Positions 15,581 to 25,050 of a stretch of DNA of 64,000 bases are shown one piece after another. A program made the position numbers and the translations under genes. Positions within the stretch are counted from its first letter, which is position 1; each line of letters begins with the position of its first letter. Origin of the DNA: Actinomycetospora sp. NBRC 106375. GTDB taxonomy: Bacteria; Actinomycetota; Actinomycetes; Mycobacteriales; Pseudonocardiaceae. Location of the stretch: contig NZ_BSTS01000006.1 in assembly GCF_030269665.1 (NCBI RefSeq), positions 124,001 to 188,000 of the forward strand, written 5' to 3'. The notes under the pieces are model-generated. The model was not told where the DNA came from and did not search any database. It saw only the letters and a program-made list of their open reading frames with translations.

Positions 15581-16457
15581 CACCCGCGCGGCTCCCGAAC
15601 CCGTCGAGGAGCGCCGCGAGGCCGGTGTCGAAGATCCGCTGGAGGTCGTAGGGGTAGTCGCCGACGCGACGCAGGGCCGGACCGCCGTGGGCGTGCAGGG
15701 TCTCGCGCAGCCGGGGGTCCCGGTCGGCCCAGGTGTCGGCGTCGACGCCCGTGTCGGCCTCGGCGTCGAGCTCCGCGGCGAGGTCGACGGCCATGCCCCG
15801 GACGTAGCTGGTCAGCACGACGTGGAGGTCGAAACGGGTGACGGGGTCGGCGACGACCTCCTCCAGCGCCGCGAGCTCGGCCTCGGCGAGGCGCAGCAGC
15901 GCCGGGGAGGACTGGGGCCGGCTCAGCGACAGGGCCCGGGCGAGCCAGGGGTGGCGCCGGTGCACCCGCCACTGCCGCCGCGCGAGGGCCTCCAGCCGCG
16001 CGCGCCAGGACCCCGTGGCCGGCGGTAGCGCGGCGGCGGCGAACACCGCGTCGATCATCGCGACGAGCAGGTCCTCCTTGCCGCGCACGAGCCGGTACAG
16101 CGACATCGTCGGGACCCCGAGAGCGCTCGCGACGCGGCGCATCGACAGCGCCGCGAGCCCGTCGGCGTCCGCGATCCCGATCGCCACCTCGACGACGTCC
16201 CGGCTCCCGGTGCCCGCCCGCGGGACCGCACCGGGCTCGTCCCGCGACGCCACCACCGACCCGGACCGCGGCACCGTGCGGAGCCAGCCCCGATCGCGCA
16301 GCAGGGTCAGCGCCCGGGCCGCCGTCGAGAGCGCGACGCCGTGCTCGGCGGCCAGCGCCCGCGTCGAGGGGACGCGGTCGCCCGGCGCCAGGTCGCCGTC
16401 GACGATCCGGCCGCGCAGCGCCGCGGCGACCCGTTCCGAGGGGAGGTCGTCGTCCAC
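15546..16457 (-). CDS. GntR-TetR fusion transcriptional regulator
   Basis: About 303 residues with two different DNA-binding modules. Residues about 1-70 are a GntR winged helix (LPSERVAAALRGRIVDGDLAPGDRVPSTRALAAEHGVALSTA, GWLRTVPRSGSVV). Residues about 85-140 are a TetR helix-turn-helix (LSMRRVASALGVPTMSLYRLVRGKEDLLVAMID), followed by a TetR-like helical ligand domain. This architecture is known in actinobacteria as repressors of drug-modifying or efflux genes. GTG at 16457 is chosen because it starts right before the GntR domain and leaves a 92-base divergent promoter; an ATG at 16529 would overlap the operator. It probably controls the divergent FAD monooxygenase. Confidence 0.82.
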   Translation of the reverse strand: MDDDLPSERVAAALRGRIVDGDLAPGDRVPSTRALAAEHGVALSTAARALTLLRDRGWLRTVPRSGSVVASRDEPGAVPRAGTGSRDVVEVAIGIADADGLAALSMRRVASALGVPTMSLYRLVRGKEDLLVAMIDAVFAAAALPPATGSWRARLEALARRQWRVHRRHPWLARALSLSRPQSSPALLRLAEAELAALEEVVADPVTRFDLHVVLTSYVRGMAVDLAAELDAEADTGVDADTWADRDPRLRETLHAHGGPALRRVGDYPYDLQRIFDTGLAALLDGFGSRAGGQRSAPIGVLP

Positions 16458-16469
16458 GATCTGTCCTGT

Positions 16470-16496
16470 CTGTGCCGGCACAGTTCGCCGGCACAG
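16470..16496. promoter_or_regulatory. Candidate operator of the GntR-TetR regulator
   Basis: CTGTGCCGGCACAG (16470-16483) is a perfect 14-bp palindrome, and its half CCGGCACAG recurs 13 bases further (16488-16496). It is centred in the divergent interval between the regulator and the monooxygenase, the expected place for an autoregulatory site. Binding is inferred. Confidence 0.55.
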
Positions 16497-16549
16497 CCTT
16501 CCCCACCGGCAGATTTCCTGCTCGTACACCGTACTGCGAGGAGGAACAG

Positions 16550-17700
16550 ATGACCGAGGTGCTGGTGTCCGGTGGGGGCGTCGCGGGCGCGACGACCGCG
16601 TTCTGGCTGCGCCACCACGGGTTCACGCCCGTCGTCGTGGAGGCCGCCCCGGCGCCCCGCCACGGCGGCCAGGCCGTGGACGTCCGCGGGCCCGCGCTGA
16701 CCATCGCCGAGCGGATGGGTCTGGGCGAGGCGCTGCGGGCCTCGCGCACCGACATGCGCGGGATGTCCGTGGTCGACGAGGACGGCACCGAGCTGATGCG
16801 CACCACCGACCTCACGCTGACCGGCGGGCCGGTGGGCGGGCCCGACGTGGAGATCCTGCGCGACGACCTCGTCGACATCCTGGTCGGCGCGACCGCCGGC
16901 GTGGAGTACCGCTACGGCGAGCGCGTCACCGGCCTGGAGGACACCGGGGACCGCGTGCGCGTGGAGCTGAGCAGCGGCGAGCGCCGCGACGTCGACCTCG
17001 TCGTGGGCGCCGACGGCCAGTTCTCCGGCGTCCGCCGCCTCGCGTTCGGCCCGGACGACGACGGCCGGCTCTACCCGCTCGGCCAGCACATCGCCGTGTT
17101 CACCCTGCCCAACACCTTCGGGCTCGACCGCTGGCAGGTGTTCCTCCAGCGCCCGGACGCGATGGTCGGCCTGTACACGGCGCGGCAGAACACGGAGGTC
17201 CGGGCCGTCATGGGCTGGGCCGACCCGGACGACCGGCCCGTCACCTACGACCACCGCGACCTCGGCCTGCAGCGCCGCCTCGTCGCCGAGGCCTTCGCCG
17301 CCGGCGGCTGGCGCATCCCGGAGATGCTCGAGGGCATGGCGGGCGCCGACGACTTCTACCTCTCGCCCATGACCCAGGTCCGGATGCCGGAGTGGTCACG
17401 GGGACGGGTGGTCCTCGTCGGCGACGCCGCCTACTGCGCGACCGCCGTGTCGGGGCAGGGCACGAGCCTCGCGATGGTCGGCGCGTACGTGCTCGCCGGC
17501 GAACTGGCCCGCGCCCACGGCGAGCCCACGGCGTTCGCGGCCTACCGGGAGCGGATGCGCGGGTTCGTCGAGGCCAACCAGCACCTCGCGCTGGTCAACG
17601 CCGAGCGCACCCGCCAGATGACCGGCGCGAGCGAGGCCGTCGAGGGGTTCGACGAGCACTGGGTGGCCAGCGCGGCCACCGCGATCGACCTGCCCGCGTA

Positions 17701-17704
<4 letters not shown>
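16550..17704 (+). CDS. FAD-dependent monooxygenase, Tet(X)-like
   Basis: 384-residue class A flavoprotein monooxygenase. GxGxxG lies at residues 8-13 (GGGVAG), an acidic residue ends strand 2 (VVVEAAP), the DG motif GADGQFSGVRRLAFG sits mid-protein, and GDAAYCAT starts near residue 291, followed by GQGTSLAMVGAYVLAGEL. The overall pattern resembles Tet(X)/RdmE-type enzymes that hydroxylate polycyclic drugs. ATG at 16550 has a strong GAGGAGG site. The divergent GntR-TetR regulator suggests induction by the compound it modifies; the actual substrate is unknown. Its TAG stop interlocks with the ABC ATPase stop. Confidence 0.82.
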
Positions 17705-18792
<1,088 letters not shown>

Positions 18793-18805
18793 CTGATGAA
18801 TCCCC

Positions 18806-19687
18806 TTACTTGACCGCGCCGAACGACAGGCCCTGCACCAGCTTGTTCTGCGCCACCCAGCCGGCGATGACGACCGGCAGCGCGGCCAGGGTGGCCGCCG
18901 CGGAGAGCTGGGCCCAGTACAGGCCCTCCGAGGTGATGAACCCGACCAGGAAGACCGGCATGGTGCCGGCGTTGGCCGCGGTCAGGTTGACCGCGAAGAA
19001 GAACTCGTTCCACGCGAAGATCACGCAGATCAGCGCGGTCGCGAAGATGCCGGGCGAGATGATCGGCAGCACGATCTCGCGCAGCGTGCGCCACAGCGGC
19101 GCGCCGTCGATGCTCGCCTGCTCCAGCAGCTCGCCCGGGACCTCCAGGAAGAACGACCGCATCATCCACACCGCGATCGGCAGGTTCATCCCCGTGTAGA
19201 GGACGACCAGGGTCCAGATGTTGTCGAGCATGCCGATCTGGTTGACGACGACGTAGATGGGCACGATCACCGCGACCACCGGCAGCATCTTCGTGGAGAT
19301 GAAGAAGAACAGGACGTCTTGCGTCTTCTTCACCGGGCGCAGCGACACCGCGAACGCCGCCGGGATCCCGAGGACCAGCACGAACAGGGTGGAGAACACC
19401 GTGGCGATCACGGAGTTCACCACGTACGGGCCGACCCCGGCGGCGAAGACGCCCTCGTACTGCTCCAGCGTCGGCTCGAAAATGATCTTCGGCGTGGTGG
19501 TGTAGGCGTCGGTCTCCTGCTTGAACGACGTCAGCACCATCCAGAAGACCGGGAAGAAGAACGCGATCCCCACGACCCAGGCGATGACGCCCAGCCACAC
19601 GTTGGCGGCGCTGCGCTTCTGACGGCGGGGCTCGGGCGGCGCTGCGGGCTCCTGCGTGTCGGGTGGAGTGCTCGTCGTGACCGCCAT
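18806..19687 (-). CDS. Carbohydrate ABC transporter permease (MalG type)
   Basis: 293-residue inner-membrane permease with six predicted helices. An N-terminal Pro/Arg-rich cytosolic tail is followed by NVWLGVIAWVVGIAFFFPVFWMVLTSFK. The EAA loop that docks on the ATPase reads EQASIDGAPLWRTLREIVLPIISPG. Its ATG at 19687 overlaps the stop of the upstream permease by one base, so the two subunits are translationally coupled. The substrate is probably a polyol or sugar, judging from the LacI regulator and xylulokinase nearby. Confidence 0.9.
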   Translation of the reverse strand: MAVTTSTPPDTQEPAAPPEPRRQKRSAANVWLGVIAWVVGIAFFFPVFWMVLTSFKQETDAYTTTPKIIFEPTLEQYEGVFAAGVGPYVVNSVIATVFSTLFVLVLGIPAAFAVSLRPVKKTQDVLFFFISTKMLPVVAVIVPIYVVVNQIGMLDNIWTLVVLYTGMNLPIAVWMMRSFFLEVPGELLEQASIDGAPLWRTLREIVLPIISPGIFATALICVIFAWNEFFFAVNLTAANAGTMPVFLVGFITSEGLYWAQLSAAATLAALPVVIAGWVAQNKLVQGLSFGAVK

Positions 19688-20631
19688 CAGGCCGCCTCCT
19701 GCTCGCCACTGAACGACTTGAAGATCAGGCGGAGGGCGAAGTTCGCCGCGATGAGGGTCAGGATCACCACGACCACGCCCATCGCCGCCGACTGGCCGAT
19801 GTCGAAGCCGAGGAACGCGCGCTGGTAGATGTAGAAGGGCAGGTTCGCGCTGGCCACGCCCGGTCCGCCCTGGGTCATCATGTAGACCTGGTCGAAGATG
19901 TTGACCAGGTAGATGGTGCCGAGCACGACGCCGAGCTCGATGAACCGGCGCAGGTGCGGGAGGGTCAGCTCCCGGAACGTCGACCACGCGCTCGCGCCGT
20001 CGACCCGCGCCGCCTCCAGCTGGTCGGTCGGCATGCTCTGCAGCCCCGCGAGCAGCAGCAGCATCATGAACGGGGTCCACTGCCAGATCAGAGCAGCCAT
20101 GACCGAGGCCAGCGGGTACTGGCTGATCCACTCCGTGCCCGACAGGCCGAACGGCGAGAGCACGAAGTTGATCAGACCGAGCGTCGGGTCGAGCAGCACC
20201 GTCTTCCACAGCAGCGCCGCCGCCACCGGGGTGATGAGGAACGGCGTGATGAGCAGCGTGCGCACCACACCGCGCCCGACGAACTGCCGGTTGAGCAGCA
20301 GCGCCAGCAGCAGGCCGAGGACCACGGCGATGAGCACCGAGCCCAGCGTCATGATCACGGTGTTGAGCGCGACCGTCCGGAACTGGCTGTCGGCGAAGAC
20401 GTCGCCGTAGTTCGAGAACCAGACGAACTCCTGCGACCCGGGCCGGACCAGGTTCCACGACTGCAGCGAGTAGTAGAGCGTCAGGATGAACGGGATCTGC
20501 GTGACGATGATCGTGAAGATCAGTGCCGGGAGCAGCGGCCCCCGCCGGCGCCAGCCCTCGGCGCGGTCGATCATCGCGGCGCCGCCGACGTTGGCCTCGG
20601 CGGCGGGGCGTTCTTCGAGCGTGGCCGTCAT
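19687..20631 (-). CDS. Carbohydrate ABC transporter permease (MalF type)
   Basis: 314 residues with six helices; the first is LLPALIFTIIVTQIPFILTLYYSL, followed by a periplasmic loop NYGDVFADSQFRTVALNT. The EAA loop is EAARVDGASAWSTFRELTLPHLRRF. It pairs with the MalG-type permease to form the membrane channel. ATG at 20631 is 34 bases after the stop of the binding-protein gene. The sequence pattern resembles sorbitol/mannitol-type (SmoF-like) transporters more than maltose ones, which is a weak judgement. Confidence 0.9.
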   Translation of the reverse strand: MTATLEERPAAEANVGGAAMIDRAEGWRRRGPLLPALIFTIIVTQIPFILTLYYSLQSWNLVRPGSQEFVWFSNYGDVFADSQFRTVALNTVIMTLGSVLIAVVLGLLLALLLNRQFVGRGVVRTLLITPFLITPVAAALLWKTVLLDPTLGLINFVLSPFGLSGTEWISQYPLASVMAALIWQWTPFMMLLLLAGLQSMPTDQLEAARVDGASAWSTFRELTLPHLRRFIELGVVLGTIYLVNIFDQVYMMTQGGPGVASANLPFYIYQRAFLGFDIGQSAAMGVVVVILTLIAANFALRLIFKSFSGEQEAA

Positions 20632-20665
20632 CGTGGGGCTCCAGCTCTGCTTCGCTTCGTGTCGC

Positions 20666-22045
20666 TCATCGCTGGTAGCTCTCCCCCACCGTCTCCGCGT
20701 AGTTCTGCGACTGCTCCAGTGCCTCGTCGACGCTGATCTGCCCGGCGATCGCCGCGCTGACCTGCTGGCTGGTGCGGGTGCCGAGGTCCTGGAACTCGGG
20801 GATGCGCACGAACTGCACGCCCTGGTACGGCACCGGCTGCACGGTCGGCTGCTGCGGGTTCGCCCGCTGCAGGCCGTCGAGGATCAGCGGCGCGTACTGG
20901 CCGGCCACCTGCTGGTACTCGGGGATCTGGTAGGTCGACTGGCGGGACCCGGGCGGCACCGACGTCCACCCGATGCTCGGGTCGCGGCCGGCCCGCTGGA
21001 TGTACTCCTTGCTGGTCATCCAGGACATGAACCTCCACGCCGCGTCCTTGCGCGGAGAGGTCTGCGGGATGCCCAGCGACCACGTGTAGAGCCAGCCCGA
21101 GGACGGCGTCGCGACCACGGGCGCCGGCGCGTAGCCGATGCGGCCGGCGACGGTCGACTCCTCGGGGTCCTCGACGGTGCCGGCGGCCGACGTCGCGTCG
21201 TACCACATCGCGACCTCGCCCTGACCGAACTGCGTCGCGCACTCGGAGAAGCCGGCCTGTGACGCGCCCGGCTCGCCGTGCTCCCGGACGAGGTCGACGT
21301 AGAACTGCACGGCCTGCTTCACCTCGGGGGAGGTCAGCTGCGCGCGCCACTGCGGGTCGTACCAGCGGCCACCGAAGGTGTTGATCACGGTGTCGAGCGG
21401 CGCCATGACCTCGCCCCAGCCCGGCTTGCCGCGCAGGCAGATGCCGCGGCGCTGGCCCTGGCCCTGGTCGAGCTGGGCGGCGATCTGCGCGATCTGCGGC
21501 CACGTCGGCTGGGCGGGCATCTGGATGCCGGCCTGCTCGAAGAGGTCCTTGCGGTACATGAGGAACGACGACTCGCCGTAGAAGGGCACCGAGTACATCG
21601 CGCCCTGGTACGACAGCGAGTCGCGCACCGTGGGGATGAAGTCGTTGCGGTCGTAGCCCGGGGTCGCGGCCATGTAGGGCTCGAGGTTCGTGAGCCAGCC
21701 GTTCTGCGCCCACTGCGGCGTCTCGTAGTTCGAGATCATGACGATGTCGAACTCGCCGCCGCCGGTGGCCACCGACGCGGTGATCTTGGCGCGGGCCTCG
21801 TTCTCCGACAGCGAGACGAACCGCAGCCGGATACCCGGGTTCTCCGCCTCGAACTGGGGCGCGAGCGAGATCGCGTCCTCCATCTGCGGGTTGGACACGA
21901 TCGCGACCGTGACGGTCTCGACGCCCTCGGCCGCCCCCAGCGCGCCCGCGCCGGAACAGCCCGCGAGCAACGCCAGGCTCGCCAGGACCGCCCCGAGGAC
22001 CGCCGGTGTGCGGCCCCTTCCCCGCCGTCGCGCCGCGCCGCGCAT
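20666..22045 (-). CDS. Solute-binding lipoprotein of the polyol/sugar ABC transporter
   Basis: 459-residue family 1 extracellular solute-binding protein. The signal peptide ends in a lipobox LLAGC (Cys about residue 29), so it is anchored to the membrane outside. The mature protein has the two-lobe pattern: TVTVAIVSNPQMEDAISLAPQFEAENPGI, GEFDIVMISNYETPQWA, YSVPFYGESSFLMYRKDLFEQAG, and W/Y-rich ligand-side segments. It is first gene of the four-gene transport operon and is divergent from the LacI gene across a 223-base interval with two candidate operators. A polyol ligand is inferred from context. Confidence 0.9.
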   Translation of the reverse strand: MRGAARRRGRGRTPAVLGAVLASLALLAGCSGAGALGAAEGVETVTVAIVSNPQMEDAISLAPQFEAENPGIRLRFVSLSENEARAKITASVATGGGEFDIVMISNYETPQWAQNGWLTNLEPYMAATPGYDRNDFIPTVRDSLSYQGAMYSVPFYGESSFLMYRKDLFEQAGIQMPAQPTWPQIAQIAAQLDQGQGQRRGICLRGKPGWGEVMAPLDTVINTFGGRWYDPQWRAQLTSPEVKQAVQFYVDLVREHGEPGASQAGFSECATQFGQGEVAMWYDATSAAGTVEDPEESTVAGRIGYAPAPVVATPSSGWLYTWSLGIPQTSPRKDAAWRFMSWMTSKEYIQRAGRDPSIGWTSVPPGSRQSTYQIPEYQQVAGQYAPLILDGLQRANPQQPTVQPVPYQGVQFVRIPEFQDLGTRTSQQVSAAIAGQISVDEALEQSQNYAETVGESYQR

Positions 22046-22148
22046 CGCGCCTCCCGCCCCCGTGATCCGCCGTCATCGGTCCCGCGCCCGGCAACGTGCG
22101 TGACGTGGGCCACTGGCGGTGGCGTGACCGTAAAGCTCCGCTCCGTCA

Positions 22149-22217
22149 TAAGCAAGCGCTTAACCGCGTCAGATCGGGGGCGAGCGCCGATCGCGCGCAA
22201 GCGGTACAACTTGCGCG
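22149..22217. promoter_or_regulatory. Two candidate operators between ABC operon and lacI-type gene
   Basis: The first is centred on AAGCGCTT (22154-22161) within TAAGCAAGCGCTTAAC, the classic LacI-family core. The second is CGCGCAAG (22194-22201) with CTTGCGCG (22210-22217), 8-bp perfect arms around 8 bases. Both lie in the divergent promoter, so the adjacent LacI regulator probably controls itself and the transporter. Confidence 0.6.
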
Positions 22218-22268
22218 TGGGGGCGGCAGGTCGCCGAAGCGACACCGCCGGATGGACGGGAGCCGCGC

Positions 22269-23327
22269 ATGGTCACGATGGCCGACGTCGCGCGGATGGC
22301 CGGGGTGTCGACGGCCACCGTCTCCCACGTCCTCAACGGGACCCGGCCCGTACGCGCCCGCACCCGCGAGCTCGTCCTGTCCGCGGTCGCCGCGACGCAG
22401 TACACCCCGAACACCGTCGCCCGGTCCCTGGCGACCGCGCGGACGACGACGATGGGCCTGGTCCTGTCCGCGATCTCGAACCCGTACTTCGGCGAGCTGC
22501 TGCACGCCGCCGAGTCCGCCGCGGCGTCGGCGGGCTACACGCTGCTCCTGGTCGATCCCCACGAGGACCCGGACTACGAGCTCACCGTCGTCACGCGCCT
22601 GCACCACCACCGCGTCGACGGCGTCGTGCTCGCGCCGTCGGCGGTCCCGGACGCGGCGCTCACCTACCTCGCGCGCCACGAGGTGCCCACGGTGCTGCTC
22701 GACCGCCTCATCGACGCCGGCCACGACCAGGTCGGCAGCGAGAACCGGGACGCCACCGCCGCATTGACCGGCCACCTCGCCGACCACGGGCACACCCGCA
22801 TCGGCCTCGTCGCCGGTCTCGCCGGGCTCGCCACCACCTCGGAGCGCCGCGACGGCCACCGCGACGCGCTGCGCGCCCGCGACCTGCCCGTCGACCCCGA
22901 CCTCGAGGTCACCGGCGCCTCCGAGACCGCCACGGCCCGGACCGCCACACACCGCCTGCTGGAGCTCGACGACCCGCCGACCGCGATCGTCGCCGGCAAC
23001 AACAGCATGACCATCGGCGTCATGCAGGCGCTGCGCGACGCCGGGCTCTCGGTGCCCCGCGACGTCGCCGTCGCGTCGTTCGACGACTTCGCCTGGGCGG
23101 ATCTCTTCTCCCCGCGCCTGACCGTCGTCGCCCAGCCGTTCCACGAGATCGCGGCGACGGCCGTGCACATGCTGCTGGCCCGCATCGCCGAGCCCGACGC
23201 CCCGGCCACCACCCGCCGCATCCCTCCGGAACTGATCATCCGGGAGTCGTGCGGCTGCGAGCCCGCTCCGGCGGAGCCGTCCGGTGCCCGCGGGGCCGCG
23301 CGCGAGGGTCCGGCGCGGACGGCGTGA
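22269..23327 (+). CDS. LacI-family transcriptional regulator of the ABC operon
   Basis: 352 residues. The DNA-binding head is MVTMADVARMAGVSTATVSHVLNGTRPVRARTRE, with the hinge helix NTVARSLATARTTT. The periplasmic-binding-like core runs from MGLVLSAISNPYFGELLH to SFDDFAWADLFSPRLTVVAQP. The C terminus ends in RESCGC plus an Ala/Arg-rich tail. It is divergent from the sugar ABC operon and probably represses it in the absence of the sugar. The stop is 9 bases from the convergent TrkA-like gene. Confidence 0.92.
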   Translation: MVTMADVARMAGVSTATVSHVLNGTRPVRARTRELVLSAVAATQYTPNTVARSLATARTTTMGLVLSAISNPYFGELLHAAESAAASAGYTLLLVDPHEDPDYELTVVTRLHHHRVDGVVLAPSAVPDAALTYLARHEVPTVLLDRLIDAGHDQVGSENRDATAALTGHLADHGHTRIGLVAGLAGLATTSERRDGHRDALRARDLPVDPDLEVTGASETATARTATHRLLELDDPPTAIVAGNNSMTIGVMQALRDAGLSVPRDVAVASFDDFAWADLFSPRLTVVAQPFHEIAATAVHMLLARIAEPDAPATTRRIPPELIIRESCGCEPAPAEPSGARGAAREGPARTA

Positions 23328-23336
23328 GGAGGGGCC

Positions 23337-25016
23337 TCAGGAGGAGATCCGCGCGGCGCACCGCGCGTGCACGTCCACCAGCCCGTTGCGGGTCGCGGCG
23401 ACGACGAGACGGTCCCCGACCTTGAGCCGGCGCTGGGGTCGCGGCGGGCACTCGAGCACCGCGTCCTCCCCGGAGCCGCGGTAGACCCCCACCACGCGGA
23501 CCTCGCCCTCGATCTCCGCCACGGACGCGGCCAGGCCCGCGAGCAGGGCGCTGCGCCCGATCGGGACGTCGGCGAGCAGGAGCACCGAGCGCCCGACCGG
23601 GACGGTGGCCACCACCTGGTGCTCGCGCATCGCCGCGGCGAACGCCGGCGCCGCGAGGAACGAGACGCTGCGGGACACCGCCACCTCGAGCGTGCGGTCG
23701 AGCCGGCGGGCGAGGTCGTCGTCGCGCAGCCGCAGCACCACCCGCAGCCGCGCGCGCAGGGAGCGGCCGACCAGACCGGTCTCGAGGTTCGCGACGTCGT
23801 CGCGCCCGACGGCGACGAGCGCGCGGCAGTCGGCGACCGAGGCCGCGTCCAGGGTCGACTGCCGCGTCGAGTCGCCGACGATCACGGGCACGCCCAGGCG
23901 GCGCACCTGGGTCACCCCGGGGCCCTCCACGTCGTCGACGGCGACCACCGGCACGCCGCGCTCGTGCAGCTGCTCGACGACGCGGACCCCGACGTTGCCC
24001 AGGCCGACCACGACGACGTGCCCCCGTCGCGGGCGCGAGCGCTGCGGCGTGCCGGCGAACCGGGCGCTGACCGCCGCGTCGACGACGACGGCGGTCACCA
24101 GCGGGATGATCGCGATCCCGACGACGGTCACGAGCGCCTGGATGGTGCGGGCGACCGGCGAGACGTGGGTGTCCGGGTCGGCGGCGCCCGCGGAGTCCAG
24201 GACGGTCAGGAAGATCGCGTCGCCCCACGAGAGATCGGCCAGCGTCGCGAACGCGACCGTGCCGAGCACGAGCAGCCCGATCAGGCCGAGGGTCGCCTGG
24301 GCCAGCGAGCGGGTCATGCTCGCGCGGGCCCGGCGCCACATCCGGGCCAGCACCCGCCGCCAGATCGCGCGGCGGTGCCCGACGACGCGCCCCTCGCGAT
24401 GGAGCGGGACGCGGGCGAGGACGAGGTCGGCGCCGGTGTCGTCGGTCGGGAGCAGCTCGGGCTCGCCGGCGTCCGGGCGGCGCGCCAGCCCGCACACGAC
24501 GCGCTCGGGCCGCAGCCCGTCGCGGTCGGCGACGATCATCGGGTGGCCGGGCAGGTCGACGTCCTGACGCGAGCTCGCGCCGATCGCCGCGGTGACGAAC
24601 GCAGGCGCGGCCGTCGCCGAGACCGACAGGACCGTGGCGTGGGGCAGCAGCATCCGGATCCGCCCCGCCAGCGCCGGCGCGTGGAGCCGGACGACGAGGC
24701 GCGCGGCGGGGGCGAGCTCCTGCACGCGCAGGGCGCGGTGGATGTTGACGACGTCGTCGCGGTGCACGAGCGCCACCGACGTCGCGGCGTCGACGCCGGC
24801 CGCGGCGAACGCCTCGTCGTCGGGTTCGGCGACCTCGACGACCTCGACCCCGCGGATCGCCCGGAGCCGGTCGACCACGGCGCCGCCCGGGGCCGTCAGG
24901 ACGACGACGTCGGTGGTCCCGCGCCGCGCCTGCCGCACGAGCGCCTCGACCATCCGCAGGGAGAGCATGTCCTCGCCGCAGACCACGAACCGTTCCCGGA
25001 ACCCCCCAGTGGTCAC
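23337..25016 (-). CDS. Membrane protein with two TrkA-N/RCK-like domains
   Basis: 559 residues: an N-terminal Rossmann-like domain (about 8-130, FVVCGEDMLSLRMVEALVRQA), a two-helix membrane module (about 240-325), then a second NAD-binding RCK domain with intact GxGxxG (VVVGLGNVGVRVVEQL) and a C-terminal TrkA-C-like part. The layout resembles K+ channels or transporters with RCK gating rings. But the pore-loop region WGDAIFLTVLDSAGAADPD lacks the TVGYG filter, so K+ selectivity is doubtful. ATG/GTG start at 25016 was taken from the open frame. It is convergent with lacI and divergent from xylulokinase with only 34 bases between starts. Confidence 0.75.
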   Translation of the reverse strand: MTTGGFRERFVVCGEDMLSLRMVEALVRQARRGTTDVVVLTAPGGAVVDRLRAIRGVEVVEVAEPDDEAFAAAGVDAATSVALVHRDDVVNIHRALRVQELAPAARLVVRLHAPALAGRIRMLLPHATVLSVSATAAPAFVTAAIGASSRQDVDLPGHPMIVADRDGLRPERVVCGLARRPDAGEPELLPTDDTGADLVLARVPLHREGRVVGHRRAIWRRVLARMWRRARASMTRSLAQATLGLIGLLVLGTVAFATLADLSWGDAIFLTVLDSAGAADPDTHVSPVARTIQALVTVVGIAIIPLVTAVVVDAAVSARFAGTPQRSRPRRGHVVVVGLGNVGVRVVEQLHERGVPVVAVDDVEGPGVTQVRRLGVPVIVGDSTRQSTLDAASVADCRALVAVGRDDVANLETGLVGRSLRARLRVVLRLRDDDLARRLDRTLEVAVSRSVSFLAAPAFAAAMREHQVVATVPVGRSVLLLADVPIGRSALLAGLAASVAEIEGEVRVVGVYRGSGEDAVLECPPRPQRRLKVGDRLVVAATRNGLVDVHARCAARISS

Positions 25017-25050
25017 GCGACGTCACCCTAATCGTGGGGATACTGCGGCC

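Noticed and set aside
13933-16878. 981-codon minus-strand open frame
   Set aside because: Only 13933-15138 (glycosyltransferase) is real; the upstream part is antisense or out of frame to the Dabb, GntR-TetR and monooxygenase genes.
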